A stretch of 64,000 nucleotides of DNA. Source: Skermania piniformis. Its GTDB lineage: Bacteria > Actinomycetota > Actinomycetes > Mycobacteriales > Mycobacteriaceae. Made by a program: the position numbers and the translations under genes. Positions 22,093 to 29,336 of this stretch are shown one piece after another; position 1 is the stretch's first letter, and the number at the start of each line of letters is the position of its first letter. The stretch covers positions 4,100,603-4,164,602 of the forward strand of contig NZ_CP079105.1 of NCBI RefSeq assembly GCF_019285775.1. Direction: 5' to 3'. The notes under the pieces were generated by a model. That model did no database searches, was not told where the DNA came from, and saw nothing but the letters and a program-made list of their open reading frames with translations.

Positions 22093-23135
22093 AGGGCGCT
22101 CACTCGACGCCGGGCAACCAGCCAGAGCAGCATCGGCGCGCCGACGAAGGCGGTCACGATGCCGACCGGCAGCTCACCCGGCGCCACGACGATCCGGCCG
22201 AGCACATCCGCCGACAGCACCAACAGGGGACCGCAGATCAGGCTGTAGCCGAGAATCCACCGCTGATCCGGCCCGACGAACCATCGGACCACATGCGGGA
22301 CCATCAGTCCGACGAAACCGATCGGACCGCACGCCGCCACCGCCGCGCCGGCCAGCAGCGTCACCGCGACCATCGAGACCGCCCGGGTGCGCGCCACGTT
22401 CGCACCGAGCGTGTGCGCGAGGTCGTCGCCGAGCGCCACGGCGTTCAACGATCCGACCACCGATCCGGCGAGGACGAGCCCGAGCACGACGAACGGTGCG
22501 ACGGCGAGCACCACGGTCAGCGGGCGGTCGGCCAACGTTCCCGCGTCCCAGAACCGCATCGTGTCGAACGCGCGTGGCTTGCTCAGCCGGATCGCCGATG
22601 AGATCCCTTCCATCACGGCGCCGAGCGCGACCCCGGACAACGTCAGGCGTAGCGGGGTGGGACCGCCGCGGCCGCGCGCACCGAGCGCATACACCGCGAC
22701 GATGGCAGTAGCCGCGCCGACGAAGGCGAACCAGACGTAGGACCAGATGTCGACAACGCCCAGATAGGCCACGGCGATCACCACCGCCAAACCCGCACCG
22801 GCATTGATCCCGAGTATCTGGGTATCCGCCAACGGGTTTCGGGTTGCGGCTTGAATCAGCGCGCCGCAGGTGGCCAACGCCGCTCCGGCGACCACGCCCA
22901 GCAGCGTGCGCGGAATCCGTAGCTCCCGAACCACGAGTTGGTCGTCGGTGCCGGTGAGCCCCGTCAGCACATCCCATACCTCCCGCAGGAGAATGCCTCG
23001 GGTGCCGACGGCCAGACTGAGCACGCAGACCAGCACCAGCGCCGCGCTCGCCACCCCGAGCCACAGCCATCGCCGATGGGAGGTCACGACGGGCACCGGT
23101 GGGCCGATCGCAGCTACCTCCACACCCCCGCTCAC
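22089..23135 (-). CDS. FecCD-family ferric-siderophore permease
   Basis: First gene of the importer operon, 348 residues, about ten membrane helices. It contains the family pattern GAALATCGALIQAATRNPLADTQILG near residue 85 and GPIGFVGLMVPHVVRWFVG near residue 245. The GTG start at 23135 directly abuts an iron box at 23136-23154, which leaves almost no room for a leader and no clear ribosome-binding site. Either the message is leaderless, or translation starts a little downstream, where GTGGAGGTAGC could act as a ribosome-binding site. Expression should be repressed by iron-loaded IdeR. Confidence 0.92.
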   Translation of the reverse strand: MSGGVEVAAIGPPVPVVTSHRRWLWLGVASAALVLVCVLSLAVGTRGILLREVWDVLTGLTGTDDQLVVRELRIPRTLLGVVAGAALATCGALIQAATRNPLADTQILGINAGAGLAVVIAVAYLGVVDIWSYVWFAFVGAATAIVAVYALGARGRGGPTPLRLTLSGVALGAVMEGISSAIRLSKPRAFDTMRFWDAGTLADRPLTVVLAVAPFVVLGLVLAGSVVGSLNAVALGDDLAHTLGANVARTRAVSMVAVTLLAGAAVAACGPIGFVGLMVPHVVRWFVGPDQRWILGYSLICGPLLVLSADVLGRIVVAPGELPVGIVTAFVGAPMLLWLVARRRVSAL

Positions 23136-23154
23136 GATGGTTAGACTAACCTAA
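23136..23154. promoter_or_regulatory. DtxR/IdeR iron box at the importer operon
   Basis: GATGGTTAGACTAACCTAA matches 15 of 19 consensus bases, including a perfect CTAACCTAA right half. It touches the GTG start of the permease gene on the minus strand and lies 62 bases before the LLM oxidoreductase gene on the plus strand, so it may affect both. Confidence 0.75.
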
Positions 23155-23216
23155 ACTAGACATGATCAAGGTTCTGCTGACGAGCAGATCGGCACCGGCG
23201 GGATAGCCTGACGGGT

Positions 23217-23987
23217 ATGAGTGCACCTGTTCGGATCGGTGTTCAGATCCAGCCCCAGCACGCCCCGAACTACGGCCACATCCGCGACGCCGTGCGCCGA
23301 TGCGAGGACGCCGGGGTGGATGTCGTATTCAACTGGGATCACTTCTATCCGTTGACCGGCGATTCGGACGGCGCGCATTTCGAGTGCTGGACCATGCTCG
23401 GCGCGATCGCCGAGCAGACCGAGCGGGTCGAACTGGGTGCACTGGTCACCGGCGGCGGGTACCGCAACCCGGATCTGCTCGCCGACATGGCCCGCACGGT
23501 GGACCACATCAGCGGCGGTCGGCTGATCCTCGGGATCGGCGCCGGTTGGTTCGAGAAGGATTACGACGCCTACGGTTACGAGTTCGGTACCGCCGGATCG
23601 CGGCTGAAACTGCTCGGCGAGTATCTGCCGCGGATCGACGAGCGGCTGGCGAAACTGAATCCGCCACCGGTGCGCGATATCCCGCTCCTGATCGGCGGGG
23701 GCGGGGAACGGAAGACGTTGCGGCTGGTCGCGGAGTACGCCCAGATCTGGCACAGCTTCGGCGACCTGGACACGCTACGACGCAAGACCGGGATCTTGGC
23801 CGAGCACTGCGCCGCGGTCGGCTCCGACCCGGAGCAGATCGAGCGATCGACCAGCTGGCCCGGCATCCCACATGCAGAAGATTTCGTCGCCGCCGGGGTC
23901 ACCCTGTTCACCGTCGGCGTGTCCGGTCCGGACTATCCGCTCGACACGGTGGCCGACGCGCTGCGCTGGCGCGCCGAACGGGACTGA
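23217..23987 (+). CDS. LLM-class F420-dependent oxidoreductase
   Basis: Luciferase-like monooxygenase fold protein, 256 residues. Mycobacteriales use coenzyme F420 rather than FMN in most such enzymes. Diagnostic segments are RIGVQIQPQ at the first strand, NWDHFYP, LGALVTGGGYRNPDLLADMARTVD, GRLILGIGAGWFEKDYDAYG and PLLIGGGGERKTLRLVAEYAQIW, all typical of the family. The substrate cannot be read from sequence. It sits divergent to the importer operon with an iron box between, so iron control is possible, but membership in the siderophore pathway is unproven. A second copy of the DUF222/HNH repeat starts 29 bases after its stop. Confidence 0.88.
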   Translation: MSAPVRIGVQIQPQHAPNYGHIRDAVRRCEDAGVDVVFNWDHFYPLTGDSDGAHFECWTMLGAIAEQTERVELGALVTGGGYRNPDLLADMARTVDHISGGRLILGIGAGWFEKDYDAYGYEFGTAGSRLKLLGEYLPRIDERLAKLNPPPVRDIPLLIGGGGERKTLRLVAEYAQIWHSFGDLDTLRRKTGILAEHCAAVGSDPEQIERSTSWPGIPHAEDFVAAGVTLFTVGVSGPDYPLDTVADALRWRAERD

Positions 23988-24016
23988 TCGCCAGCCGCCT
24001 GATCCACGAAACCCGA

Positions 24017-25558
24017 CCGGACCTGCCGGTGGCCCCGCCGGGTGGAGCGGGGTGCCGGTGTCGGGCTGATTCAGAAGGGTGGCGGTTCGTCGTCCGGTGC
24101 GGGCGGCGGCCGACCCACTCGATGGAGCACAGGAGAATCTGGTGGTCGGGGCGGGGGGTTGCCGGGTGGGGTGAGGTCGATGGTGCCGGTGCCGTCGCGC
24201 AGGTAGATCCCACCGGCGGGCGTGGCCCAGAGATAAGCACCGGGGGTCAGGCGCCGGTAGCGCCAACCGCGGTTTCCTTTGAGCCGGTGGTGTTTTCGGC
24301 AGAGTGGGGCGAGGTTGTCGCTGCTGGTGGCTCCGCCCTGATCATGCGGGTGGGTGTGGTCGAGGTCGCAGCCGCGGGCGGGGCGGTTGCAGTACGGGAA
24401 CACACACGTGTTGCTGGTCTGCACGACCTGTTCGCGCAGCCGGTCCGGGATCTGATACGCATCGGTCTGGACATGCCCGGCCAGGTCCAGCACCGGCCGG
24501 ACGGTCACGTTCGCGTCCGGGCTGCCGCACCAAGCCCGGATCGCCTCGATACTCACCGGGGTCGGTGACGGGGAGTCGACCCGGCCCAGGGGGCCACCGG
24601 AACCGGCGAGCTGATCAGCACTGATATACACATGCAACTGAACATCACGCGGCCTGCGACGGCGCAACGCAGCCGGTGCCGCCACAGCCATCTCCGCCAG
24701 CGACGGGACCGGCTCCCGCGACGGCTCTGCCGCTACGGGTTCTGGTGTGGGTTCTGCTGCGTCGAACGGCAACCCGGGTTGCCGGCGCGCGAGTTCACCC
24801 AACGCGGTCGAGCGCCGCGCATCCAGGCTGTCGGTGCTGCCACAGGCCGCCAAATCGTCGGCGATATCGGACAGGGCGTGGTTCAGGTCCACCGCATCGG
24901 TCAAATCCAACTCGCCCTCGATCCGGACCGTGCCGGTCAAACTCACCGTGCGGGTGTCGATCTCCACCCTGCGGGTATCAATGGCGAGCTCTTCTTTCGC
25001 AGCGTCCGGGTCGGCCAGGATCCGGGCTTCCTCGACCAACCGATCCAACTGCGCCCACGACACCGTCCCCGCACAGGCGGCGAGCCGCTCGTCGACAAAC
25101 GCGGCCGCCTCCAGCGACAAGCCGATAGTGGCATCGGCGATCCGCCGCGCTCGCCACCACGGCGTCTGCCCGGCCTTGACTCGTTCCCACAGACGCGGCA
25201 ACCGATAGCAGACTTCGAGCACCGCCCCGACATACGACATCCCGGACTCGGTCGAATGCCGCAACGCGACCGCCAACTCCGCAACCGCAGCCTCGCCCAC
25301 CTCCGGCGAACCCGCACCACCCGGGGTGACCCACCCCACCCCGAACCGATCCACCTCGCTATCACCCACCGGCGCATGCCAACGACACCACTCGACCGTC
25401 AACTCGGCCCGCTCCACCGCGACCCGCTCCGCCGCCGCCCGGTTGGCCCGCAACCCCGCCAACACCACCCGCGCAGAACCAACACCAAACCCGATACCGG
25501 GAGCAAAAGCACTGGCTGCGGTCATATACCTATTGCATCACGACCCACCGACACGTTT
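24017..25558. repeat. Direct repeat copy 2 (DUF222/HNH unit)
   Basis: A ~1.54 kb unit in the same orientation as 14144-15620. Identity is almost complete over the upstream half (about 24900-25558). Differences concentrate in the DUF222-HNH linker, where this copy is longer, and in the C-terminal tail. The two copies are close in length and bracket the exporter, formyltransferase and importer genes, so recombination between them would delete or invert about 9.9 kb. Confidence 0.88.
24071..25525 (-). CDS. DUF222 and HNH endonuclease domain protein (13E12 repeat family), intact
   Basis: A 484-residue protein. The N-terminal ~300 residues are DUF222 (helical, with RLPRLWERVKAGQTPWWRARRIAD typical of the 13E12 family). 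A Pro-rich variable linker follows, then a C-terminal HNH nuclease with paired cysteines (CVFPYC) and LDHTHPHDQGG followed by NLAPLCRKHHRLKG, the metal-binding and catalytic His region. The tail is Pro-rich. Members are present in multiple copies in Mycobacteriales and behave as repetitive, probably mobile elements; no function is established. The copy at 14198-15587 is nearly identical but frameshifted. The start at 25525 (MTAASAFAPG) is shared by both copies. Confidence 0.9.
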   Translation of the reverse strand: MTAASAFAPGIGFGVGSARVVLAGLRANRAAAERVAVERAELTVEWCRWHAPVGDSEVDRFGVGWVTPGGAGSPEVGEAAVAELAVALRHSTESGMSYVGAVLEVCYRLPRLWERVKAGQTPWWRARRIADATIGLSLEAAAFVDERLAACAGTVSWAQLDRLVEEARILADPDAAKEELAIDTRRVEIDTRTVSLTGTVRIEGELDLTDAVDLNHALSDIADDLAACGSTDSLDARRSTALGELARRQPGLPFDAAEPTPEPVAAEPSREPVPSLAEMAVAAPAALRRRRPRDVQLHVYISADQLAGSGGPLGRVDSPSPTPVSIEAIRAWCGSPDANVTVRPVLDLAGHVQTDAYQIPDRLREQVVQTSNTCVFPYCNRPARGCDLDHTHPHDQGGATSSDNLAPLCRKHHRLKGNRGWRYRRLTPGAYLWATPAGGIYLRDGTGTIDLTPPGNPPPRPPDSPVLHRVGRPPPAPDDEPPPF

Positions 25559-25732
25559 CTCGGACCTGTCTACAACTTCCGGATGGAGAGCGATGCTGGA
25601 CGCAAAGGCGAACCGTGGCGGCACCTACACGAGGACATGCGCACCGTTTGCAGTCTTCAGACGGTTCTTTCCGCACGCACAGGCTATCGGGGATCTCCCA
25701 CACTTCGCACGTAAAAGCACTATACTAGTACC

Positions 25733-25888
25733 ATGTCGTTGACGCGAGAAGAGCAAAAAGCCGCGATACGCAGATACCAGAGTCAGACCACGTACGCCCC
25801 GGAACTGCCCGAAGGGGCCGAGCTGGACGCCTATGGTCTGCCGATCATTGCCGATCATCCGGACGAGGACCCCGACGAACTGCTGTAA
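25733..25888 (+). CDS. Small hypothetical acidic protein (51 aa)
   Basis: A short ORF, MSLTREEQKAAIRRYQ at the start and HPDEDPDELL at the end, with a basic N-terminal helix and a very acidic tail. A TATACT -10-like hexamer at 25721-25726 lies only six bases before the ATG, which would give a leaderless transcript; no ribosome-binding site is visible. It sits in a lower-GC patch beside a topoisomerase IB remnant and may belong to the same former mobile element. I do not recognise a family. Coding status is supported by the promoter-like hexamer, the charge layout and lack of overlap with other genes, but it is not proven. Confidence 0.45.
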   Translation: MSLTREEQKAAIRRYQSQTTYAPELPEGAELDAYGLPIIADHPDEDPDELL

Positions 25889-25890
25889 TC

Positions 25891-26445
25891 TCATGCGCAG
25901 CCCAGCGCGACCGCAGCCCCTTCGTTGAGCAATCGGGACCGGCACGGCATTACCGATCGATACTTTGAAACCTTGCCTGACGCAATGCCGTCCTCCCAGC
26001 GGCGGAAAATCGTCGGAGTGTTGCGCGATTCTGCAACGGCTTCCCCGACTCGGCGACGGGCTGTCTGGAATTCACGTTTGGTTTTGGGCGCGTCCATGGA
26101 CTCGACAGTGTGCTCCGCCACAGCAATGCCGTGATACGTCCGCAGATCCTTCAACTTGAAGGGCGCGACCGAGTGCAGATAGTTTCGCGCGCCCTGCTCG
26201 TTTGTTTGGAACAAACGATCATCTCCGGACTTGTCTGCCAGACGTGATCGAATGACATCTCGTGTTTCGGGGTCGGTAACCGGTAACGAGATATCGACTC
26301 CCTTTTTCCCGGTAAAGACCAGCCGTATATCGTCGCCATCTTCGACGACGTGACGCGCTTGCAGATTCGTCGCCCCGAATGCGTCCGTGTCCGCCCCGGT
26401 ATCCTTGTCCGAGCCGGGACGCAGCCCCATAGTGCGCATTACCAT
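25891..26445 (-). pseudogene. DNA topoisomerase IB catalytic-domain remnant
   Basis: The 184 codons contain recognisable pieces of the type IB topoisomerase fold as found in polyvalent proteins of phages and conjugative elements. The N-terminal MGLRPGSDKDTG, FGATNLQARHV and VFTGKKGV correspond to the start of the catalytic domain. FKLKDLRTYHGIAVAEHTVES matches the KD(F/L)RTxxGT segment, and RNTPTI matches the stretch before the active-site region. The expected S-Y-(I/V) with the nucleophilic Tyr is not there: the chain runs into an unrelated tail (RRWEDGIASGK). The protein also begins abruptly at the domain edge. I read it as a truncated, inactive leftover of a mobile element. Base composition is lower in GC than the flanks. 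Confidence 0.6.
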
Positions 26446-26492
26446 TACTGCCCGTTACCGCAGGCATTCGACCCGAGACCGACAGCACAGCA

Positions 26493-27098
26493 TTGATTGA
26501 TTGGTCGATCGACATGGTGGGCGACAAGCACTACGTGGTGTTATCGGAAATCATCGAGGCCCTGCCTGGCGTCACAGTCGACGATCTGGGAGTCGCCGTC
26601 GCGCTCGATCGACTCGGAAAGATGGGCCGATTCTTCGGCTCCCGCGAAGCTGCCGCACTCACGTGGTGTATCCGTGTGGAAGAACGCGTAGTCGAGTTGG
26701 CGCAAGGCATGTACAACAGTCACCAAGGGATGCTCGTGCTCACTACGCAGCGACTCCTCTTCTTCGATCAGAAGATGTTCGGCGCGAAAGTAGAAGAGTT
26801 CGATATCGCCGCGATCGGGTCGCTCGGTCACTCGAGGAAGATGGGCGGCGAGGTCATCAGCATCTCGATCTCGGCGCGTGCTGCGGAGATCAGGCAGGTG
26901 GCGCACGGCCGAGGCGAGTCGTTCATTCAGGCTTTCCGTAAGGTAGGGGCGGAGTTGACAGCGTCACCCACCGCCCACAGCACTCAGTTTCGACTGCAGG
27001 CCCAGATATTGCAGACCAGATCAAGAAGCTTGCGGACTTCGGGCCGACGCCCCACCCCACCAGACGGGCCGGACTGCAATGTCGGGCAACAGTGGTAA
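26493..27098 (+). CDS. Bacterial PH-domain protein with damaged SHOCT tail
   Basis: Residues ~60-155 form a YokE-like bacterial pleckstrin-homology domain: VVELAQGMYNSHQGMLVLTTQRLLFFDQ followed by IGSLGHSRKMGGEVISISIS and a final helix ESFIQAFRK. Relatives usually end in a short SHOCT helix hairpin. Here the annotated frame ends in a meaningless Arg/Pro-rich tail, while another frame over 27003-27040 reads PDIADQIKKLADFG, the beginning of a SHOCT motif. The gene therefore seems to have lost frame and been truncated at its 3' end. Start may be 26493 or the ATG at 26514. It may still make the PH part; its function is unknown. Confidence 0.6.
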   Translation: MIDWSIDMVGDKHYVVLSEIIEALPGVTVDDLGVAVALDRLGKMGRFFGSREAAALTWCIRVEERVVELAQGMYNSHQGMLVLTTQRLLFFDQKMFGAKVEEFDIAAIGSLGHSRKMGGEVISISISARAAEIRQVAHGRGESFIQAFRKVGAELTASPTAHSTQFRLQAQILQTRSRSLRTSGRRPTPPDGPDCNVGQQW

Positions 27099-27142
27099 TC
27101 ACGACCGTGTGTGCCGGCGCCGGGTACCGACGACGTGAACTC

Positions 27143-28372
27143 CTACACGAAAGCGCTCTGTCCGGTCAGCGCGCGCCCGACGATCAGCGTGTTCATCTCC
27201 CTCGTGCCCTCGTAGGAATAGATCGCCTCGGCATCGGCGACGAACCGGCCCACGTTGTGCTCCAGCAGAATTCCGTTGCCGCCCATCAACTCCCGGGCCC
27301 AGCCGACGGTGTCGCGCATGCGGGTGGTGCAGATCGCCTTGGCCAGCGACGAGTGCCGATCCTCGGCCAGCCCTTGATCCTGCAGCTGGGACAGCCGCAC
27401 GCACAGTCCCCAGGACGCGGTGTTGTTGCCGAGCATCCGCACCAGCAGGTCCTGCACCAGCTGGAAACCGCCGATCGGGCGGCCGAACTGCTCCCGGCTC
27501 TTCGCGTAGGCCAGCGCATTCTCGTAGGCGCCGCGCGCACAGCCGACCGCCATCCACGCCACCCCGGCACGGGTCATCCGCAACACTGCGGCAGTGTCGG
27601 CGAACGAATTCGCGTTCTGCAGCCGGTCCTCTTCCGACACCCGCACATCGGTGAGCGTGATCAGCCCGTTCTGCACGATCCGCAACGCGAACTTGTGCTC
27701 CTGTTTCTGCACGTCGAATCCGGGGGAGTGGTTGTCCACCACGAAACCCTTGACCCGCCCGTCGGCGACATCGCGAGCCCAGATGATGGTCAGGTCGCCG
27801 AACGTGGCATTGCCGATCCACTTCTTCTGCCCGTTCAGAATCCACTCGTCGCCGATGCGCTCGGCGGTGGTGAGCAGCCCGCCGGACGCGCCGGACCCGA
27901 CGCCCGGCTCGGTCAACCCGAACGAGCCGATCTTCTCGTAGCGCGACATCGCCGGCAGGAAACGCTCGCGCTGCTCGTCCGACCCGCACAGATAGATCGA
28001 GCCCATCGCCAGGCCGCCGTGCACCCCGTTGAACGTGGCGACGGAGCAGTCGATCCGGGCCAGTTCCATCGCGATCATGCCGTCCAACAGGAAGCTGCGG
28101 CCGGGGCAGCCGTTGCCCTGATACGGCAGCCCGGCGAGCCCGAGCTCGGCCATCCCGGGCACGATCTGCTGCGGAAACTCCGCTCGCGACCAGTATTCGA
28201 GCAACAGCGGGTGCACCTCGGTACGCATGAAGTCCCGCACCCGGTGCAGCAGGTCCCGCTCGTCGGCGTCGAGCAGCTGCTCGTAGTGGTAGAAGTCGGT
28301 CACTGCGTCCGCCAGATCGGGAACCGGGTCGATGTCGGTCGATTCGGTCTCCGGGGCGGGGATGGTGGTCAT
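27143..28372 (-). CDS. Acyl-CoA dehydrogenase family protein
   Basis: FAD-dependent acyl-CoA dehydrogenase of 409 residues, last gene of the PHA/fatty-acid operon. Signature segments are FGLTEPGVGSGASGG with WILNGQKKWIGNA (FAD and substrate binding), YAKSREQFGRPIGGFQLVQ, and the C-terminal ARELMGGNGILLEHNVGRFVAD plus EAIYSYEGTREMNTLIVGR. The EGT of the last segment occupies the catalytic-base position of glutaryl-CoA/isovaleryl-type enzymes. The start at 28372 (MTTIPAPE) overlaps the upstream hydrolase by ATGA. In this context it probably oxidises acyl-CoA released from storage polymer or activated acids; the exact chain length is not deducible. Confidence 0.92.
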   Translation of the reverse strand: MTTIPAPETESTDIDPVPDLADAVTDFYHYEQLLDADERDLLHRVRDFMRTEVHPLLLEYWSRAEFPQQIVPGMAELGLAGLPYQGNGCPGRSFLLDGMIAMELARIDCSVATFNGVHGGLAMGSIYLCGSDEQRERFLPAMSRYEKIGSFGLTEPGVGSGASGGLLTTAERIGDEWILNGQKKWIGNATFGDLTIIWARDVADGRVKGFVVDNHSPGFDVQKQEHKFALRIVQNGLITLTDVRVSEEDRLQNANSFADTAAVLRMTRAGVAWMAVGCARGAYENALAYAKSREQFGRPIGGFQLVQDLLVRMLGNNTASWGLCVRLSQLQDQGLAEDRHSSLAKAICTTRMRDTVGWARELMGGNGILLEHNVGRFVADAEAIYSYEGTREMNTLIVGRALTGQSAFV

Positions 28373-29190
28373 GGCTGCTCTCCAGGGTCGTCGAGGAACT
28401 GATCGATCACCGGCGCGAGCTCGTCCGCGTTGGTGACCAGGTCGATGTGTCCACCCGCGTGGGCGTGCACGGTTGCGCGCGGCAGCAGCCGACTCATGAT
28501 GCGGGCGTTCGCCATCGGGATGATCGGATCGTCGGTGCCGGCGACGATCAGGGTGTCCTGCCGGATCAACGGCAAGGCGAACAGGCTGGTCCAGACCGAT
28601 CCGGCGAGCAGCTGATGCAGGTACCCCACCTTGGACGCCCCGTGCAGCTGCTTCTGCATGATCGTCGCGACCTCGGCGCCACGCCCACGGACGGAGCCAC
28701 CGTACAGCTCGCCGGCGATCTCGGCCGCGTATGCCGGATCCCGGAACCGCCGGGGCGTGACCATCTTCGCCAGCACCCGAGGATTCCCGGGCACCATGAT
28801 CGCGCCGGTACCGGTGGACACGAGCACCAGCTTCCGGCACCGCCGCGGATTCTGGAAGGCGAACTGCTGAGCCAGCGCGCCGCCCCAGGACAGGCCGAGG
28901 ATGTCCAGCACGTCCACCCCCGCCCGGGACAGCGCCCGACCCAACGCCCACGCCAGGTACGGGAACCCGTACGGCAGTGGCGATACCGGTGAGCCGCCCA
29001 CCCCGGGCACGTCGAACCGGATCACCGTCCGGGCCGGATCCAACGCGTCGACCAACGGGTCGAGCACCTCGTAGCTGGCGCCGATCCCGTTGCACAGCAC
29101 CAACGGAACCGGGTTCGGGGCGTCGCCGACCCCGAATCGGACGTGCACCCGAACTCGTTGACCGGCGACGGCCAGATACCGCTCGCTCAC
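28369..29190 (-). CDS. Intracellular poly(3-hydroxyalkanoate) depolymerase-like alpha/beta hydrolase
   Basis: Alpha/beta hydrolase of 273 residues. It has the oxyanion region LVLCNGIGASYEVLDPLV, RFDVPGVGGSP, the nucleophile elbow LGLSWGGALAQQFA, the acid VAGTDDPIIP and the late catalytic His in HAGGHIDLVTN. The PYGFPYLAWALGRAL and STGTGAIMVPGNP segments are characteristic of the PhaZ family that degrades medium-chain PHA granules. The GTG start at 29190 overlaps the MaoC remnant's stop (GTGA); the frame extends upstream without homology. Three genes upstream lie the synthase and ligase, so synthesis and mobilisation of the polymer are encoded together. Confidence 0.85.
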   Translation of the reverse strand: MSERYLAVAGQRVRVHVRFGVGDAPNPVPLVLCNGIGASYEVLDPLVDALDPARTVIRFDVPGVGGSPVSPLPYGFPYLAWALGRALSRAGVDVLDILGLSWGGALAQQFAFQNPRRCRKLVLVSTGTGAIMVPGNPRVLAKMVTPRRFRDPAYAAEIAGELYGGSVRGRGAEVATIMQKQLHGASKVGYLHQLLAGSVWTSLFALPLIRQDTLIVAGTDDPIIPMANARIMSRLLPRATVHAHAGGHIDLVTNADELAPVIDQFLDDPGEQP

Positions 29191-29336
29191 CGGTACCGCA
29201 CCACGACGTCGGCGACGCAGGCCGGCCGGCCACCGGCGGCCCGGGCCGGGTCGACGTGGATCCATTGGTGATCGCCGGTGGTGTCGGCGAACAGGTCGGC
29301 GGGATCGGCGAGATGGGTTGCCATGATCGTCCTCAT
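29187..29336 (-). pseudogene. MaoC-type (R)-enoyl-CoA hydratase, internally deleted (49 codons)
   Basis: The short frame begins ADPADLFADTTGDHQWIHVDPARA, the unmistakable catalytic segment of MaoC hydratases (Asp and His of the D-x4-H motif). It then jumps to ACVADVVVRYR, which matches the usual MaoC C-terminus (KPVCVAE-x3-RY). About 90 to 100 residues of hot-dog fold in between are missing. The deletion kept the frame, and the translational coupling is intact at both ends: ATGA with the PHA synthase stop and GTGA with the hydrolase start. Full-length relatives supply (R)-3-hydroxyacyl-CoA monomers to PHA synthase; this one cannot fold as a hydratase. Confidence 0.7.
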
